From Tateyamaria omphalii (GTDB taxonomy: Bacteria > Pseudomonadota > Alphaproteobacteria > Rhodobacterales > Rhodobacteraceae), in assembly GCF_014651375.1 (NCBI RefSeq), contig NZ_BMWT01000003.1, positions 434,001 through 498,000 on the forward strand: 64,000 nt of DNA, in the 5' to 3' direction. The notes under the pieces were generated by a model. It saw only the letters and a program-made list of their open reading frames with translations, made no database searches and was not told where the DNA came from. Within the stretch, counting starts at the first letter, position 1. Each line of letters opens with the position of its first letter. The position numbers and the translations under genes are program-made. Shown piece after piece: positions 1 to 8,777 of this stretch.

Positions 1-86
1 ACGCGGTGTTTTCCAAAGCCAAAACTACCGGTGGTTGATCGACCTTTTTTTGGGGATTCTTTCGGATCGGATAAGGGAACGGGATC

Positions 87-356
87 ATGGCAGGGGGATG
101 GGCCAAGGACGGCGCTGTGTCTGAACAGATCGAGGCATCGATCTCGGATGAGCTTGCGCGCATGCAGGCCCGGAGAACCCCTGTTGGTGACAGCCTGACC
201 CATTGTGCCGATTGCGATGAGCCGATCCCGGAAGCACGACGTATTGCTGTGCCCGGGGTCAAGCTTTGCGTGGATTGTGTCGCAGAGCGGGATGCAGTGC
301 GTATTCAGCGTGGCGGCATCAACCGGCGTGGATCGAAGGATAGTCAACTGAAGTAA
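87..356 (+). CDS. DksA/TraR-type C4 zinc-finger protein, 89 aa
   Basis: Small protein with one four-cysteine zinc finger (CADC near residues 40-43, CVDC near 61-64), the arrangement of the DksA/TraR family. These proteins can bind RNA polymerase through the secondary channel and modulate transcription. The ATG follows an AGGGAA-like ribosome site. At 89 residues it is shorter than DksA (about 150) and lacks the long N-terminal coiled coil, so it resembles the short TraR/YbiI-like members. I infer a regulatory role only from the finger. It stands alone, 80 bp before the next gene. Confidence 0.85.
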   Translation: MAGGWAKDGAVSEQIEASISDELARMQARRTPVGDSLTHCADCDEPIPEARRIAVPGVKLCVDCVAERDAVRIQRGGINRRGSKDSQLK

Positions 357-435
357 CTTGGCCAGATGCCATTGAGAAAGGAGTTTTAGCGCTGCGAGGC
401 AGGCAGCATCTTATAAATTCAAACGATTAGAGAGT

Positions 436-1290
436 ATGGTTCGCGTGTATATTCAACTCGATACTGCCCGACTTTTTTTTGACACCGTGGGGGCCCAGCT
501 GGAGCCTGGTCCCGATAACATGCAAGAGCGGCCAACGCTGCTGGTGCTACATGGGGGACCTGGGTTTGACCACTCGACCTTGCGCCCCTATTTCGACCGA
601 TTTGCCGATGATTTTCAGGTGATCTATCTGGATCATCGCGGCAGCGGACGGTCGACCGGAGACCCCGACACATGGAAGCTTGACCAATGGGCCGATGACA
701 TTGCTGCCTTTTGCGAGGTTTTGAACATTTCGCACCCGGTGGTTTTTGGGCAATCCTTTGGTGGTATGGTTGCGATGCATTACGCAGCGCGGCATCCACA
801 GGGGCCGTCCAAGCTGATACTGTCGTCGACCTGCGCGCAATTCCGCCTGGATGAAACCAAGAAGATGATGCGCAGGCTGGGCGGGGATGTTGCGGCAGAG
901 ATGGCGGATGATTTCTTTTCCAACCCGTCGAGAGAGCGTTTTGACCAGTATGCGCAAGTGTGTCTGCCGCTCTACAGCCAATCGGAAAACCCGGATGCAG
1001 CCGGATTTCGCAACCGTGCCATCCAACGCCCCGAAGTGGCGGTCCATTTTTTTGGTCAGGAAATGAAGGATATGGACATGCGGGGCGAGGTGGCGGGGAT
1101 CACGTGCCCGACCCTTGTTCTGGGCGGCGCGCTTGATCCTGTCACGCCGCCGGTTTGTTCAGAAGAGATCGCGCGGGCCGTCGGGGACAACGCTACGCTC
1201 GAGATGTTCGATGGGTGCGGGCACGGCGTGCACCGCGATGATCCCGACGGGGCAGAGCGTGTCATGCGGGCGTTTTTGCTAGCAGCGTGA
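436..1290 (+). CDS. alpha/beta hydrolase, proline iminopeptidase-like
   Basis: Alpha/beta-hydrolase of 284 residues. The HGGPG oxyanion-hole motif lies near residue 40 and the nucleophile elbow GQSFGG near 112-117. The acid is probably the Asp in LGGALDP near 236, and the base the His in GCGHGVH near 262. HGGPG followed by DHRGSGRS is the pattern of the proline iminopeptidase (S33) group, which also includes esterases and lactonases, so the substrate is not settled. There is no signal peptide, so it is probably cytoplasmic. A strong hairpin terminator follows. Confidence 0.85.
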   Translation: MVRVYIQLDTARLFFDTVGAQLEPGPDNMQERPTLLVLHGGPGFDHSTLRPYFDRFADDFQVIYLDHRGSGRSTGDPDTWKLDQWADDIAAFCEVLNISHPVVFGQSFGGMVAMHYAARHPQGPSKLILSSTCAQFRLDETKKMMRRLGGDVAAEMADDFFSNPSRERFDQYAQVCLPLYSQSENPDAAGFRNRAIQRPEVAVHFFGQEMKDMDMRGEVAGITCPTLVLGGALDPVTPPVCSEEIARAVGDNATLEMFDGCGHGVHRDDPDGAERVMRAFLLAA

Positions 1291-1333
1291 TCTGACGCTT
1301 GCCGAGGCGTTCGGCGTCGGGCTTTGGGGATAT

Positions 1334-1369
1334 GCCGCCTGCCTGCGCAACTGGAGCAGGCGGCTTCTT
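1334..1369 (+). terminator. rho-independent terminator after the hydrolase gene
   Basis: Nine-base-pair GC-rich stem (1334-1342 with 1356-1364) with a 13-base loop, followed by TTCTT. It lies 44 bp after the hydrolase stop, in the space before the convergent pepF gene. Confidence 0.6.
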
Positions 1370-1450
1370 AAACCCACGCGCCAACAAGGGAAAATGCCCA
1401 CGCCTGTGGAGCAAGCGTAGGCATCAAACCGGCAAGGTTCAGGAGGCGTT

Positions 1451-3271
1451 TCACCCCTCCATGGCTTCCAGTTCGTCGATGAAGCCCGAGATCATGCTGA
1501 GACCTTTGTCCCAGAATTTTGGATCCGACGCATCGAGACCGAAGGGGGCCAGAAGCTCCTTGTGGTGTTTGGACCCACCCGCCTTGAGCATGTCGAAGTA
1601 CTTGTCTTCAAAGCCTTCCGTCCCCTCTTCGTAAACCGAGTAAAGCGCGTTCACGAGGCCATCGCCGAAGGCGTAGGCGTAAACGTAGAAAGGCGAATGA
1701 ACGAAGTGCGGGATGTAAGCCCAGAACGTTTCGTACCCGTCCATGAATTCGAAGGCGGGGCCAAGGCTTTCGCCCTGCACGCTCATCCAGATGGCGTTGA
1801 TGTCTTCGGGGGTTAATTCACCACCCCGCCGTGCTTCGTGCAGTTTGCATTCGAAGTCGTAGAAGGCGATTTGGCGCACGACCGTGTTGATCATGTCCTC
1901 TACCTTGCCCACCAGCATGACCTTGCGCTGGGCATCGTCCTTGGCGCCGTCGAGCATCGTGCGGAAGGTGAGCATTTCGCCGAAGACGGAGGCCGTTTCC
2001 GCAAGCGTCAGTGGTGTCGATGACAGCATTTCGCCTTGCCCTGCGGCGAGGACCTGGTGAACGCCGTGACCCAATTCGTGGGCCAATGTCATCACGTCGC
2101 GCGGTTTACCGAGGTAGTTCAGCATGACGTAGGGGTGCACGTCCGTGACCGTCGGGTGAGCGAAGGCACCGGGGGCCTTGCCCGGTTTCACGCCCGCGTC
2201 GATCCAGCCCTTTTTGAAGAACGGTTGCGCCAGCTCACCCATGCGTGGATCGAAGGCATTGTAGGCGTCCATGACGGTCTTTTCGGCCTCGTCCCAATTG
2301 ACGATGCGGGGGTCTTCCATGGGCAGGGGGGCGTTGCGGTCCCAGACCTGCATCTTTTCCAGCCCCAGCCATTTCCGTTTCAGTTCGTAGTAGCGGTGGC
2401 TGAGTTTTGGGTAGGCGGCAACGACGGCGTTGCGCAGCGCTTCGACCACTTCGGGTTCGACCTGGTTGCTGAGGTGCCGACCGGTTTGGGCCGTGGGCAT
2501 CCCGCGCCAACGGTCTAGGATTTCCTTTTCTTTGGCCTGCGTGTTGTGCACACGGGCGAAGGTTTTGATATTGCCGGAGAAGACTTCGGCCAGTTCCCGT
2601 GCTGCGGTTTCGCGTTTCTTGCGATCGGGGTCTGTGAGGAAGTTCAGCGTGCCTTCGATATTCAGCGCTTCGCCGTCGATGTCGAAGGTGAGACCCGCGA
2701 TGGTTTCGTCAAAGAGCCGTTCCCAGGCATCGCCCACGACACCGAGGTCATGCAGGAATTTCTCAAGCTCGTCGGAGAGCTGGTAGGGCTTCATCGCGCG
2801 GATCTTGTCAAAGACCGGTTTGTAGCGGGCGAGGTCGGTGTTCTGGTCCAGCAGGCCGCTGAGGTGATCGTCTTCCAGTCGGTTTAGTTCGAGTGTGAAA
2901 AACACCAGAGGCGTGGTGAAGTTGGTGATCTTTTCCTGCATGTCCGACATGAACTTGGCCCGGTCCGCATCTGTGGTCAGCTGGTAATAGCGCAGGCCAG
3001 CATAGGACATGATGCGACCGGCCACCTGGTTAATCCGTTCCTGGCGTTGGATGCAGTCGAGCACGCCCTTGGCGTCGAGATCAGCCAGATTGCCTTCGTA
3101 ATCGGTGGCGAAGCTCTTGCAGGCTTCTTCCAGCCAATCGAGGTCACGTTTCAGTTCGGGCGCGTCTTCGCCGGTGTAGAGGTCATCAAGGTTCCATTCG
3201 GGCAGGTCACCCAAGGGCTGATCCCCCGTGCTTGCGTTGGCATCGCGGACGGGGAAGGGGAGTTGGAACAT
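1451..3271 (-). CDS. pepF: oligoendopeptidase F, M3 family metallopeptidase
   Basis: Cytoplasmic zinc endopeptidase of the M3B family that cleaves short peptides. It has 606 residues, the normal size for the family. The catalytic zinc motif HELGH is at about residues 398-402, followed by the downstream glutamate region (LAETASVFGEML) that supplies the third ligand. No signal peptide is seen. The ATG at 3271 gives a plausible N-terminus that leads into the conserved WNLDDLY start of PepF proteins. It is a single-gene unit, convergent with the hydrolase and followed upstream by a dispersed repeat copy. Confidence 0.93.
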   Translation of the reverse strand: MFQLPFPVRDANASTGDQPLGDLPEWNLDDLYTGEDAPELKRDLDWLEEACKSFATDYEGNLADLDAKGVLDCIQRQERINQVAGRIMSYAGLRYYQLTTDADRAKFMSDMQEKITNFTTPLVFFTLELNRLEDDHLSGLLDQNTDLARYKPVFDKIRAMKPYQLSDELEKFLHDLGVVGDAWERLFDETIAGLTFDIDGEALNIEGTLNFLTDPDRKKRETAARELAEVFSGNIKTFARVHNTQAKEKEILDRWRGMPTAQTGRHLSNQVEPEVVEALRNAVVAAYPKLSHRYYELKRKWLGLEKMQVWDRNAPLPMEDPRIVNWDEAEKTVMDAYNAFDPRMGELAQPFFKKGWIDAGVKPGKAPGAFAHPTVTDVHPYVMLNYLGKPRDVMTLAHELGHGVHQVLAAGQGEMLSSTPLTLAETASVFGEMLTFRTMLDGAKDDAQRKVMLVGKVEDMINTVVRQIAFYDFECKLHEARRGGELTPEDINAIWMSVQGESLGPAFEFMDGYETFWAYIPHFVHSPFYVYAYAFGDGLVNALYSVYEEGTEGFEDKYFDMLKAGGSKHHKELLAPFGLDASDPKFWDKGLSMISGFIDELEAMEG

Positions 3272-3365
3272 GTGTCAGTACCTTTGATTACGTGTTGCGC
3301 CCATAGGTATGGGGCGACGTCGGGAGGGGCAAGGGTTTCGCCGCGCTTCTCCGTGGCGACTGGCT

Positions 3366-3407
3366 GGGGCTCTGCCCCAGACCCCGAGGTATTTTTAGCC
3401 AGAAGAA
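3366..3407 (-). repeat. dispersed palindromic repeat, copy 1 (minus orientation)
   Basis: Contains GGGGCTCTGCCCC, CCCCGAGGTATTTT and AGCCAGAAGAA. Read on the minus strand this matches the copies at 22660, 35770 and 61784. This copy lacks the internal GGCCGCAGGCC hairpin. It lies between the amidohydrolase stop and pepF and could act as a 3' stem-loop. Confidence 0.75.
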
Positions 3408-3410
3408 GGG

Positions 3411-4268
3411 TTATGGCATAAAGAGGCGGTTGGGTGTGTCGACGAAGATCTTTTGGCGCTCGTCTTCGGTGGTGATGCTGCTGAGACTGTCGGCAAGCGC
3501 AGCCGCATGGGGCATTTGTGCGCCGCTCAGCATGATGTGCGGCCAGTCCGAGCCCCAGAGGCAAGCATTGGGGTTGGCGTCGATCATGCGGCGCATGAGG
3601 GGGTGGGTTTTGGCGATGTCATCGGTCAGCCGATAGGGGGCGGAGAGTTTGACGTAGGCGTGCCCCTCTGCCAACAGCGCGCAGAGCGTGTCGATGGCTT
3701 TTGTGTTTGCGTCGAGGTGGACGGGCCAGCCGCAATGATCGATCACCAGCGGAACGGGCAGGGCGCGGATGTCGTCGGCCAGTTGTTCGATATGTTTGTC
3801 AGCATGCAGCAGCATCTGGATATGAAGCCCATGATCGGCAAGTGCGGGGGCCATCGCCTTGGCCCCGTTCCATGTGAGCACACCGCCATGGACGTAGTTG
3901 AGGCGCACGGCGACGATGTCCGCGTCGGCGAAGTGTTTGATGTCAGCGTCTGAGGCGCCATCGGGGAGGAGGCCGACACCTTTGAACCCTTTGCCCATCG
4001 CGCGGACGGCTTTCAGTGTGACCGTGTTGTCAGTGCCGTAGAGGATGGAGTGCACGATCAGGCCCCGCGCGCATCCCAGTGCGTCGAGATGGGCGCGGTA
4101 GAGGTCAAGCCAGCCTTCGAAGTCGATGCCTTCGGGTGGGTTTTGTACGCGTCCTTCCCAGAGTGGGTGTTCGGGACCGCCAAGCAGGTGGACATGGGTA
4201 TCCCATGCGCCGTCGGGCAGTGGTGTGGTGGGGGATGTGGGCGCGAAGGGCGGCGGGGCGCTATCCAT
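3411..4268 (-). CDS. amidohydrolase family (TIM-barrel) protein
   Basis: Metal-dependent TIM-barrel hydrolase of the amidohydrolase-2 type, 285 residues. DTHVHLLG near residue 23 is the first metal-binding strand, VIDHCGWP near 175 is a later conserved His, and WGSDWPH near 243 is the conserved terminal Asp motif. The closest familiar proteins are 2-pyrone-4,6-dicarboxylate lactonase-like enzymes, but the substrate cannot be read from sequence. The ATG overlaps the last 8 bases of the DNA ligase gene, so the two are probably translated from one mRNA. Any functional link to repair is unproven. Confidence 0.85.
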   Translation of the reverse strand: MDSAPPPFAPTSPTTPLPDGAWDTHVHLLGGPEHPLWEGRVQNPPEGIDFEGWLDLYRAHLDALGCARGLIVHSILYGTDNTVTLKAVRAMGKGFKGVGLLPDGASDADIKHFADADIVAVRLNYVHGGVLTWNGAKAMAPALADHGLHIQMLLHADKHIEQLADDIRALPVPLVIDHCGWPVHLDANTKAIDTLCALLAEGHAYVKLSAPYRLTDDIAKTHPLMRRMIDANPNACLWGSDWPHIMLSGAQMPHAAALADSLSSITTEDERQKIFVDTPNRLFMP

Positions 4269-5853
4269 AGATCTTGAGCATCTCGTTCAGGTCGTCGAGG
4301 CTGTTGGCCTCTTGCACGGGTTTGTCGTGGCGCCAACGTGACATGCGGGGAAAGCGGAGCGCCACCCCCGATTTGTGCCGGGTGGAGGCCTGGATGCCTT
4401 CGAACGCAATCTCGAACACGTGATGCGGCGTGACCTGGCGGACGGGGCCAAAGCGTTGCTGGGTGTTCTTTTTGACCCAGGCCGTGATCTTGCGGAATTC
4501 CTCGTCGGTCAGGCCGGAGTACGCCTTGGTAAAGGGCACGAGGTCGTTGCCGTTCCAGACGGCGAAGGTGAAGTCGGTGAAGAGGTTGGCACGCCGTCCG
4601 TGGCCGGATTGGGCGTAGATCATCACCGCGTCGATGGTCAGCGGATCTAGCTTCCATTTCCACCAATCGCCTTTCTTGCGCCCGGTCAGATAGGGGCTGT
4701 CCATGCGTTTCAGCATCAGCCCTTCCGCTTGTGCATCACGGGCTGTGGCGCGGGTTTGAGCGAGTGCGTTCCAGCTTTCGAAGCCGACGGTGGGCGAGAG
4801 TTTGACTGGGGCGTCGTCAGGCAGCGACTTGCAAAGAGTTTCCAGCGTCGCACGACGTTCCCTTAGGGGCGTTTGCCGCAGGTCCTTGCCCTCCCATTCG
4901 AGCAGGTCATAGGCATAGAGGATCACGGGCGCTTCGGTCAGCAGCTTTTTGGGCACCGTCTTGCGCCCGATCCGTTTTTGCAGGGCGTTGAAGTTTTGCG
5001 GCGCGTCCTCACCCCAGGCCAGCAGCTCGCCATCGAGCACGGTGCCGTCAGGGATGAAATCGCGGGCGCGGGCGAGTTCGGGAAATCGGTCGGTCATCAA
5101 CTCTTCACCACGGGACCAGACGAAGTGGTCGCCATCGCGCAGGATCAGTTGGCCGCGGATGCCGTCCCATTTCCACTCCGCCTGCCAATCATTTGGTTCG
5201 CCAAGGTTTTCTGGCTCGTCCTCCAGCGCGTAGGCGAGGTAGAATGGGTATGGCCGTGACGCGTGCGCAGCGGGGTCATCTTCGAGGATCAGATGTGACC
5301 ATGTGGTTGTGGCCGGGTCCCAATCGCCCATCAGGCGGTGGGCCATTTCGGCCTCGTCCTTGCCAGTGGCGCGGGCCAGCGCGCGGGTCATCAGCTTTTG
5401 ACTGACGCCGATGCGGAAGCCCCCGGTGAGCAATTTGTTGAACAGGAAGCGTTGGGTGGGGTCGAGCGAGGCCCAAGCGTCCAGCACGAACGTCTTGCGT
5501 TCTGGTTCTTCGACTTGAGAAAGATCACGCAATGCGTTGATCCAATGCGTTAATCCGTGATCTGTTTCTGTGCTTGGCGGAGGCAAGACAAGCGCGATGG
5601 TTTCGGCCAGATCACCGACGATTGGGTAGGCTTCTTCGAACAGCCACAGGGGGATGCCCGCGACCTCGGCACCCCATTCGCGCAGGCGTGTGGTGTTCAC
5701 GGCTCGTTTGGGGCGACGGCCCGAGAAGATGGCGATGGTCCAGATACGGTCCTCTTCCGGGGCCTCTTGGAAATACTCCGCGAGGGCTGCAACCTTGACC
5801 GTGGTTTTTGTGGATTGGTCGATGGCGTTGAAGAGCGCGGCGAAGCGTTTCAT
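4261..5853 (-). CDS. ATP-dependent DNA ligase (damage-response type)
   Basis: ATP-dependent DNA ligase of 530 residues. The N-terminal DNA-binding domain occupies roughly residues 1-200. The adenylation motif KWDGIRGQ begins at Lys228, the predicted AMP-binding lysine. Later ligase motifs include DGELLAW and EGLMLKR. The C-terminal OB domain ends near 530. Size and order match the bacterial cisplatin damage-response ligase family, which is usually encoded with an MBL-fold exonuclease, a DEXH helicase and the phosphoesterase PdeM. Its ATG overlaps the exonuclease stop by 4 bp, as expected for an operon. Confidence 0.93.
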   Translation of the reverse strand: MKRFAALFNAIDQSTKTTVKVAALAEYFQEAPEEDRIWTIAIFSGRRPKRAVNTTRLREWGAEVAGIPLWLFEEAYPIVGDLAETIALVLPPPSTETDHGLTHWINALRDLSQVEEPERKTFVLDAWASLDPTQRFLFNKLLTGGFRIGVSQKLMTRALARATGKDEAEMAHRLMGDWDPATTTWSHLILEDDPAAHASRPYPFYLAYALEDEPENLGEPNDWQAEWKWDGIRGQLILRDGDHFVWSRGEELMTDRFPELARARDFIPDGTVLDGELLAWGEDAPQNFNALQKRIGRKTVPKKLLTEAPVILYAYDLLEWEGKDLRQTPLRERRATLETLCKSLPDDAPVKLSPTVGFESWNALAQTRATARDAQAEGLMLKRMDSPYLTGRKKGDWWKWKLDPLTIDAVMIYAQSGHGRRANLFTDFTFAVWNGNDLVPFTKAYSGLTDEEFRKITAWVKKNTQQRFGPVRQVTPHHVFEIAFEGIQASTRHKSGVALRFPRMSRWRHDKPVQEANSLDDLNEMLKIYG

Positions 5854-6854
5854 GCGGCTTCGTCCTCGGCATCTTCTCCGCCGAATTCGGTTTGCAAGAC
5901 CTGTGCGTTCCAGCCTTGGTCATTCAGATAGCGTGTGAAGATTTCTGTGTAACCATGCGTAACATATATGTTTTCCGCACCGGTATCTGTGATGGCTGAC
6001 AGTAGCCCGGACCAGTCGGCATGGTCCGAGATGACAAAGCCACGGTCACCTGCGCGTCGCCGCCGAATGCCGCGCAGGGCCATCCAACCGGAGGCGAAGG
6101 CGTTTTCCTGCGGCCCAAACTTGCGCGCCCATGCAGAGCCGAGCGCCGAAGGCGGCGCCAGCACGAGGCCACCGGAATGCGCCTTGTGGTCGAAATCCGC
6201 ACTGGCTTGGATCGTATCCGGCAGGCTGACGCCCTGCGCGCGCATGACCGCATTGGTGTTCTCAATGGCGGTGTGTGTCAGGATAGGCCCGATCTCGGGG
6301 TTCAGCATGGACATCAGCCGCTGTGCTTTGCCCAATGCATAGCAGCCGAGGAAAGCGGTTTTGCCGGCCGAGGCGCAACCTGCCCACCATTCGTTGATCT
6401 GTGCCGCGATGACCGCTTGGTCCTGCCAGCGGAAGACCGGCAGGCCGAATGTACTTTCGGTGATGAAGTGGTGGCACTTGACTGGCTCGAACGGGGTCGA
6501 AAGGCCGTCATCCACAACCTTGTAGTCGCCGGATGCCACCCAAACCTCACCGGCAACTTCGACGCGGATTTGGGCCGATCCGGGGACGTGACCGGCTGGG
6601 TGGAACGACACGGTTGCGCCGCCGATCTGGAGCCGCTGACCATAACCAATGGTCTCTATGGACACGTCCCCAAGCCGGTGTCGCATGACGGGTGCGGCAA
6701 TGTCGGTGGCCAGATACGACTCCATGCCCCAGCGTGCGTGGTCGGCATGGCCGTGGGTGATCAGCGCCCGGCTGACCGGTTTCCACGGGTCGATGTAAAA
6801 ATCGCCTGCAGGGCAGTAGATACCTGCCGGAGTGAAGGTAAGTGCGCCGCTCAT
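5850..6854 (-). CDS. ligase-associated DNA exonuclease (metallo-beta-lactamase fold)
   Basis: MBL/beta-CASP nuclease of 334 residues. The metal-binding signature THGHADHARWG is near residues 34-44 and PAGHVPGSAQ near 90-99. It matches the ligase-associated exonuclease family (SNM1/Artemis-like), thought to trim DNA ends before ligation. Its stop overlaps the ligase start (ATGA). The helicase and PdeM partners of the usual four-gene set are not adjacent; an unrelated lipase-like gene lies upstream. It is probably the first gene of an exonuclease-ligase-amidohydrolase transcript. Confidence 0.92.
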   Translation of the reverse strand: MSGALTFTPAGIYCPAGDFYIDPWKPVSRALITHGHADHARWGMESYLATDIAAPVMRHRLGDVSIETIGYGQRLQIGGATVSFHPAGHVPGSAQIRVEVAGEVWVASGDYKVVDDGLSTPFEPVKCHHFITESTFGLPVFRWQDQAVIAAQINEWWAGCASAGKTAFLGCYALGKAQRLMSMLNPEIGPILTHTAIENTNAVMRAQGVSLPDTIQASADFDHKAHSGGLVLAPPSALGSAWARKFGPQENAFASGWMALRGIRRRRAGDRGFVISDHADWSGLLSAITDTGAENIYVTHGYTEIFTRYLNDQGWNAQVLQTEFGGEDAEDEAA

Positions 6855-6892
6855 GGGGGCGAACCTAGCATGTCTGAAAAAGCAGACCAGCC

Positions 6893-7834
6893 TTAGGCTG
6901 CGTCGGCGAACCGGGCTGTCATCGTGTCAAAGATGCTGGCGCGTGTCTTGGCATCTTCCATGAGCACCTCGTGCTCTCCGCCCTGGATCAGGTGCAGGTT
7001 GCCGTCCTCCCAGCTGTCCATCCGGTTGTGGATGCGCCCCACGTGGACAATGCGTTCATTAGTTCCAAGGAAGGTGTCGCAAGGCAGTTTCGGGGCCGCC
7101 ATGCGGGATAGGGCCAGTGTTTCATCCAGCGCCTCGCGCAGCCAGACGAAGCTGGGGCCGCCGAGGGCGAGGTCGGGATGTGCGCGCAGTTGATCTCGCA
7201 TCATGTCGAACATCTCGAGGTCGGTGGTCAGCAGATTGTCTTCGAACGGGGCCGTGAGAACATAGGAGTCGATGATCGTCCCAGGGGGCAGGCGGTGACC
7301 CTGGCCGATGGCTGGCATCATGCGGCCCAAGGCCCATGCGACCGGGCGCAGATGGGCCGAGATGCGGATACCCCACATTGGCCCAGTGAAGGCTGCGGCA
7401 CTGACAGGCAATCCGTCGTAGAGGGAGCGCAGACCGATGCAGCCACCCATGGAATGGCCCAGCAAGAAGAATGGCTCTGGCAGGCCCAGTTCACGCGCTG
7501 CGGCGAGCGCTGCTGTGGCATCTTTCTGATAGTCGGAAAAGACTTCGACATGCCCCATACGCGCGTCGTCCAACAGCCGGTCAGCCAATCCCTGACCGCG
7601 CCAGTCGATGGCGAGTGTCGCGAAGCCGCGCTTGGCTAGTTCACCTGCCGAGGGTGCGTATTTCTCAATATACTCGGTGCGGCCGGGAAACAGCAGAACC
7701 GTTCCCTTGGCCGCATCCGGCTGCCACACGCCCAACCGGATGCGCACCCCGTCCGCCGCGGTCGCCCAGTAGGCGGCGCCGTCCAGCGGTGCAGGATGCA
7801 CATCGGTGAAAAGGGGGGCAGCCGTCAGGGTCAT
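6893..7834 (-). CDS. alpha/beta hydrolase, lysophospholipase/monoacylglycerol lipase-like
   Basis: Serine hydrolase of 313 residues with the nucleophile elbow GHSMGG near residue 127. A conserved DWRGQGLADR segment near 78 and a late His in QGGEHEVL near 287 complete the likely triad region. This pattern fits the lysophospholipase L2/monoacylglycerol lipase group. No signal peptide is visible. Its ATG shares one base with the stop of the SCP2 gene (TGATG), so the two lipid-related genes are translationally coupled. Confidence 0.85.
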   Translation of the reverse strand: MTLTAAPLFTDVHPAPLDGAAYWATAADGVRIRLGVWQPDAAKGTVLLFPGRTEYIEKYAPSAGELAKRGFATLAIDWRGQGLADRLLDDARMGHVEVFSDYQKDATAALAAARELGLPEPFFLLGHSMGGCIGLRSLYDGLPVSAAAFTGPMWGIRISAHLRPVAWALGRMMPAIGQGHRLPPGTIIDSYVLTAPFEDNLLTTDLEMFDMMRDQLRAHPDLALGGPSFVWLREALDETLALSRMAAPKLPCDTFLGTNERIVHVGRIHNRMDSWEDGNLHLIQGGEHEVLMEDAKTRASIFDTMTARFADAA

Positions 7835-8124
7835 CAGGCCAGCACGGAGGCCAGTTTCATCGCCATACCCATGTCGCCATCGACCTTGAGCTTGCCGGTC
7901 ATGAAGGCAGATGTCGGGTTCGTGTCGCCTTCGAGGATGGAGCGGAACGTGTCTGCGTCGGCCGACAGTGTCACGTCTGCGTCTTCGTCGGCTGCACGTG
8001 CGCCGTTTTCGTCCATCATGATCGCGCCTTCGCCTTCGATGTCGAATTTCGCGGTGCCGGTGAAATCTGCGCCAGCCAGCTTTTCGTTCAGGACGGCCAC
8101 GGCCTCGGTCACTGTGTCACTCAT
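7834..8124 (-). CDS. SCP2 sterol/lipid-binding domain protein
   Basis: A 96-residue protein that is almost entirely an SCP2 (sterol carrier protein 2-like) fold. It contains KFDIEGEGAIMMDENG followed by ADVTLSADADTFRSILEGDTNPTSAFM, the typical core of bacterial SCP2 proteins. These bind lipids or acyl compounds without known catalysis. It is coupled to the lipase-like gene by a 1-bp overlap and divergent from the TPR gene, with promoters presumably in the 74 bp between the two starts. Confidence 0.9.
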   Translation of the reverse strand: MSDTVTEAVAVLNEKLAGADFTGTAKFDIEGEGAIMMDENGARAADEDADVTLSADADTFRSILEGDTNPTSAFMTGKLKVDGDMGMAMKLASVLA

Positions 8125-8198
8125 CTTTGATGCCCTTTTTGGTCTGTGGACGGGTGCGGTCTCTGGAATTTGCGGCCCGGCCTGTTACATTCATCGTT

Positions 8199-8756
8199 AT
8201 GGGCACTCACTTGCGTAAACTCTACCCTGTCGTCACGGCACTTTTACTTACAGTAGGGAATTCCTTACCCGCTGCCGCGCAATCATCGCTTGACGAGAAA
8301 TTGCAGGCGTTGCGGGATGCGGAACCTGCCGAAGCCACCCGGCTCACGCGAGAGATTGAGCGGGAGTGGTCGCAATCGGGGTCTACCGCGCTGGACATGC
8401 TGCTGCGACGTGGGCGGGATGCGCTTGAGAACCAGAAGCCAGACATCGCAATCGAGCATCTGACTGCGCTGATCGACCATGCTCCGGATTTTGCCGAAGG
8501 ATGGCACGCCCGTGCCACTGCCTTTTACATGAAGGATTTGTATGGTCCGGCGATCAGCGATCTGGAAAAGGCCCTGACCCTGAACCCCGACAACTACAAT
8601 GCCATCTTCGGTTTGGGCGTCATGTTTCAGGAGTTCGGAGACAACGTGCGGGCTGAACGGGCGTTTCAGCAAGTTCTCGACTTGCATCCGCATCATGAAA
8701 ACGCCACCAAGGCGCTTGAGCAGTTGAAGGCCCAAGGCATCGGCCGCACACTCTGA
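8199..8756 (+). CDS. exported TPR-repeat protein
   Basis: The open frame begins at 8127, but the ATG at 8199 gives a clean signal peptide (hydrophobic TALLLTVGNSL, then PAAAQS as likely cleavage site), so I use it; the product is 185 residues. The rest is alpha-helical tetratricopeptide repeats, with consensus blocks such as ALTLNPDNYNAIFGLGVMF and AFQQVLDLHPHHENA. TPR proteins mediate protein-protein contacts; the partner here is unknown. It is likely periplasmic. It ends 21 bp before the helicase gene and may be co-transcribed with it. Confidence 0.85.
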   Translation: MGTHLRKLYPVVTALLLTVGNSLPAAAQSSLDEKLQALRDAEPAEATRLTREIEREWSQSGSTALDMLLRRGRDALENQKPDIAIEHLTALIDHAPDFAEGWHARATAFYMKDLYGPAISDLEKALTLNPDNYNAIFGLGVMFQEFGDNVRAERAFQQVLDLHPHHENATKALEQLKAQGIGRTL

Positions 8757-8777
8757 CGAGTTACCGGGGGACAGCCC

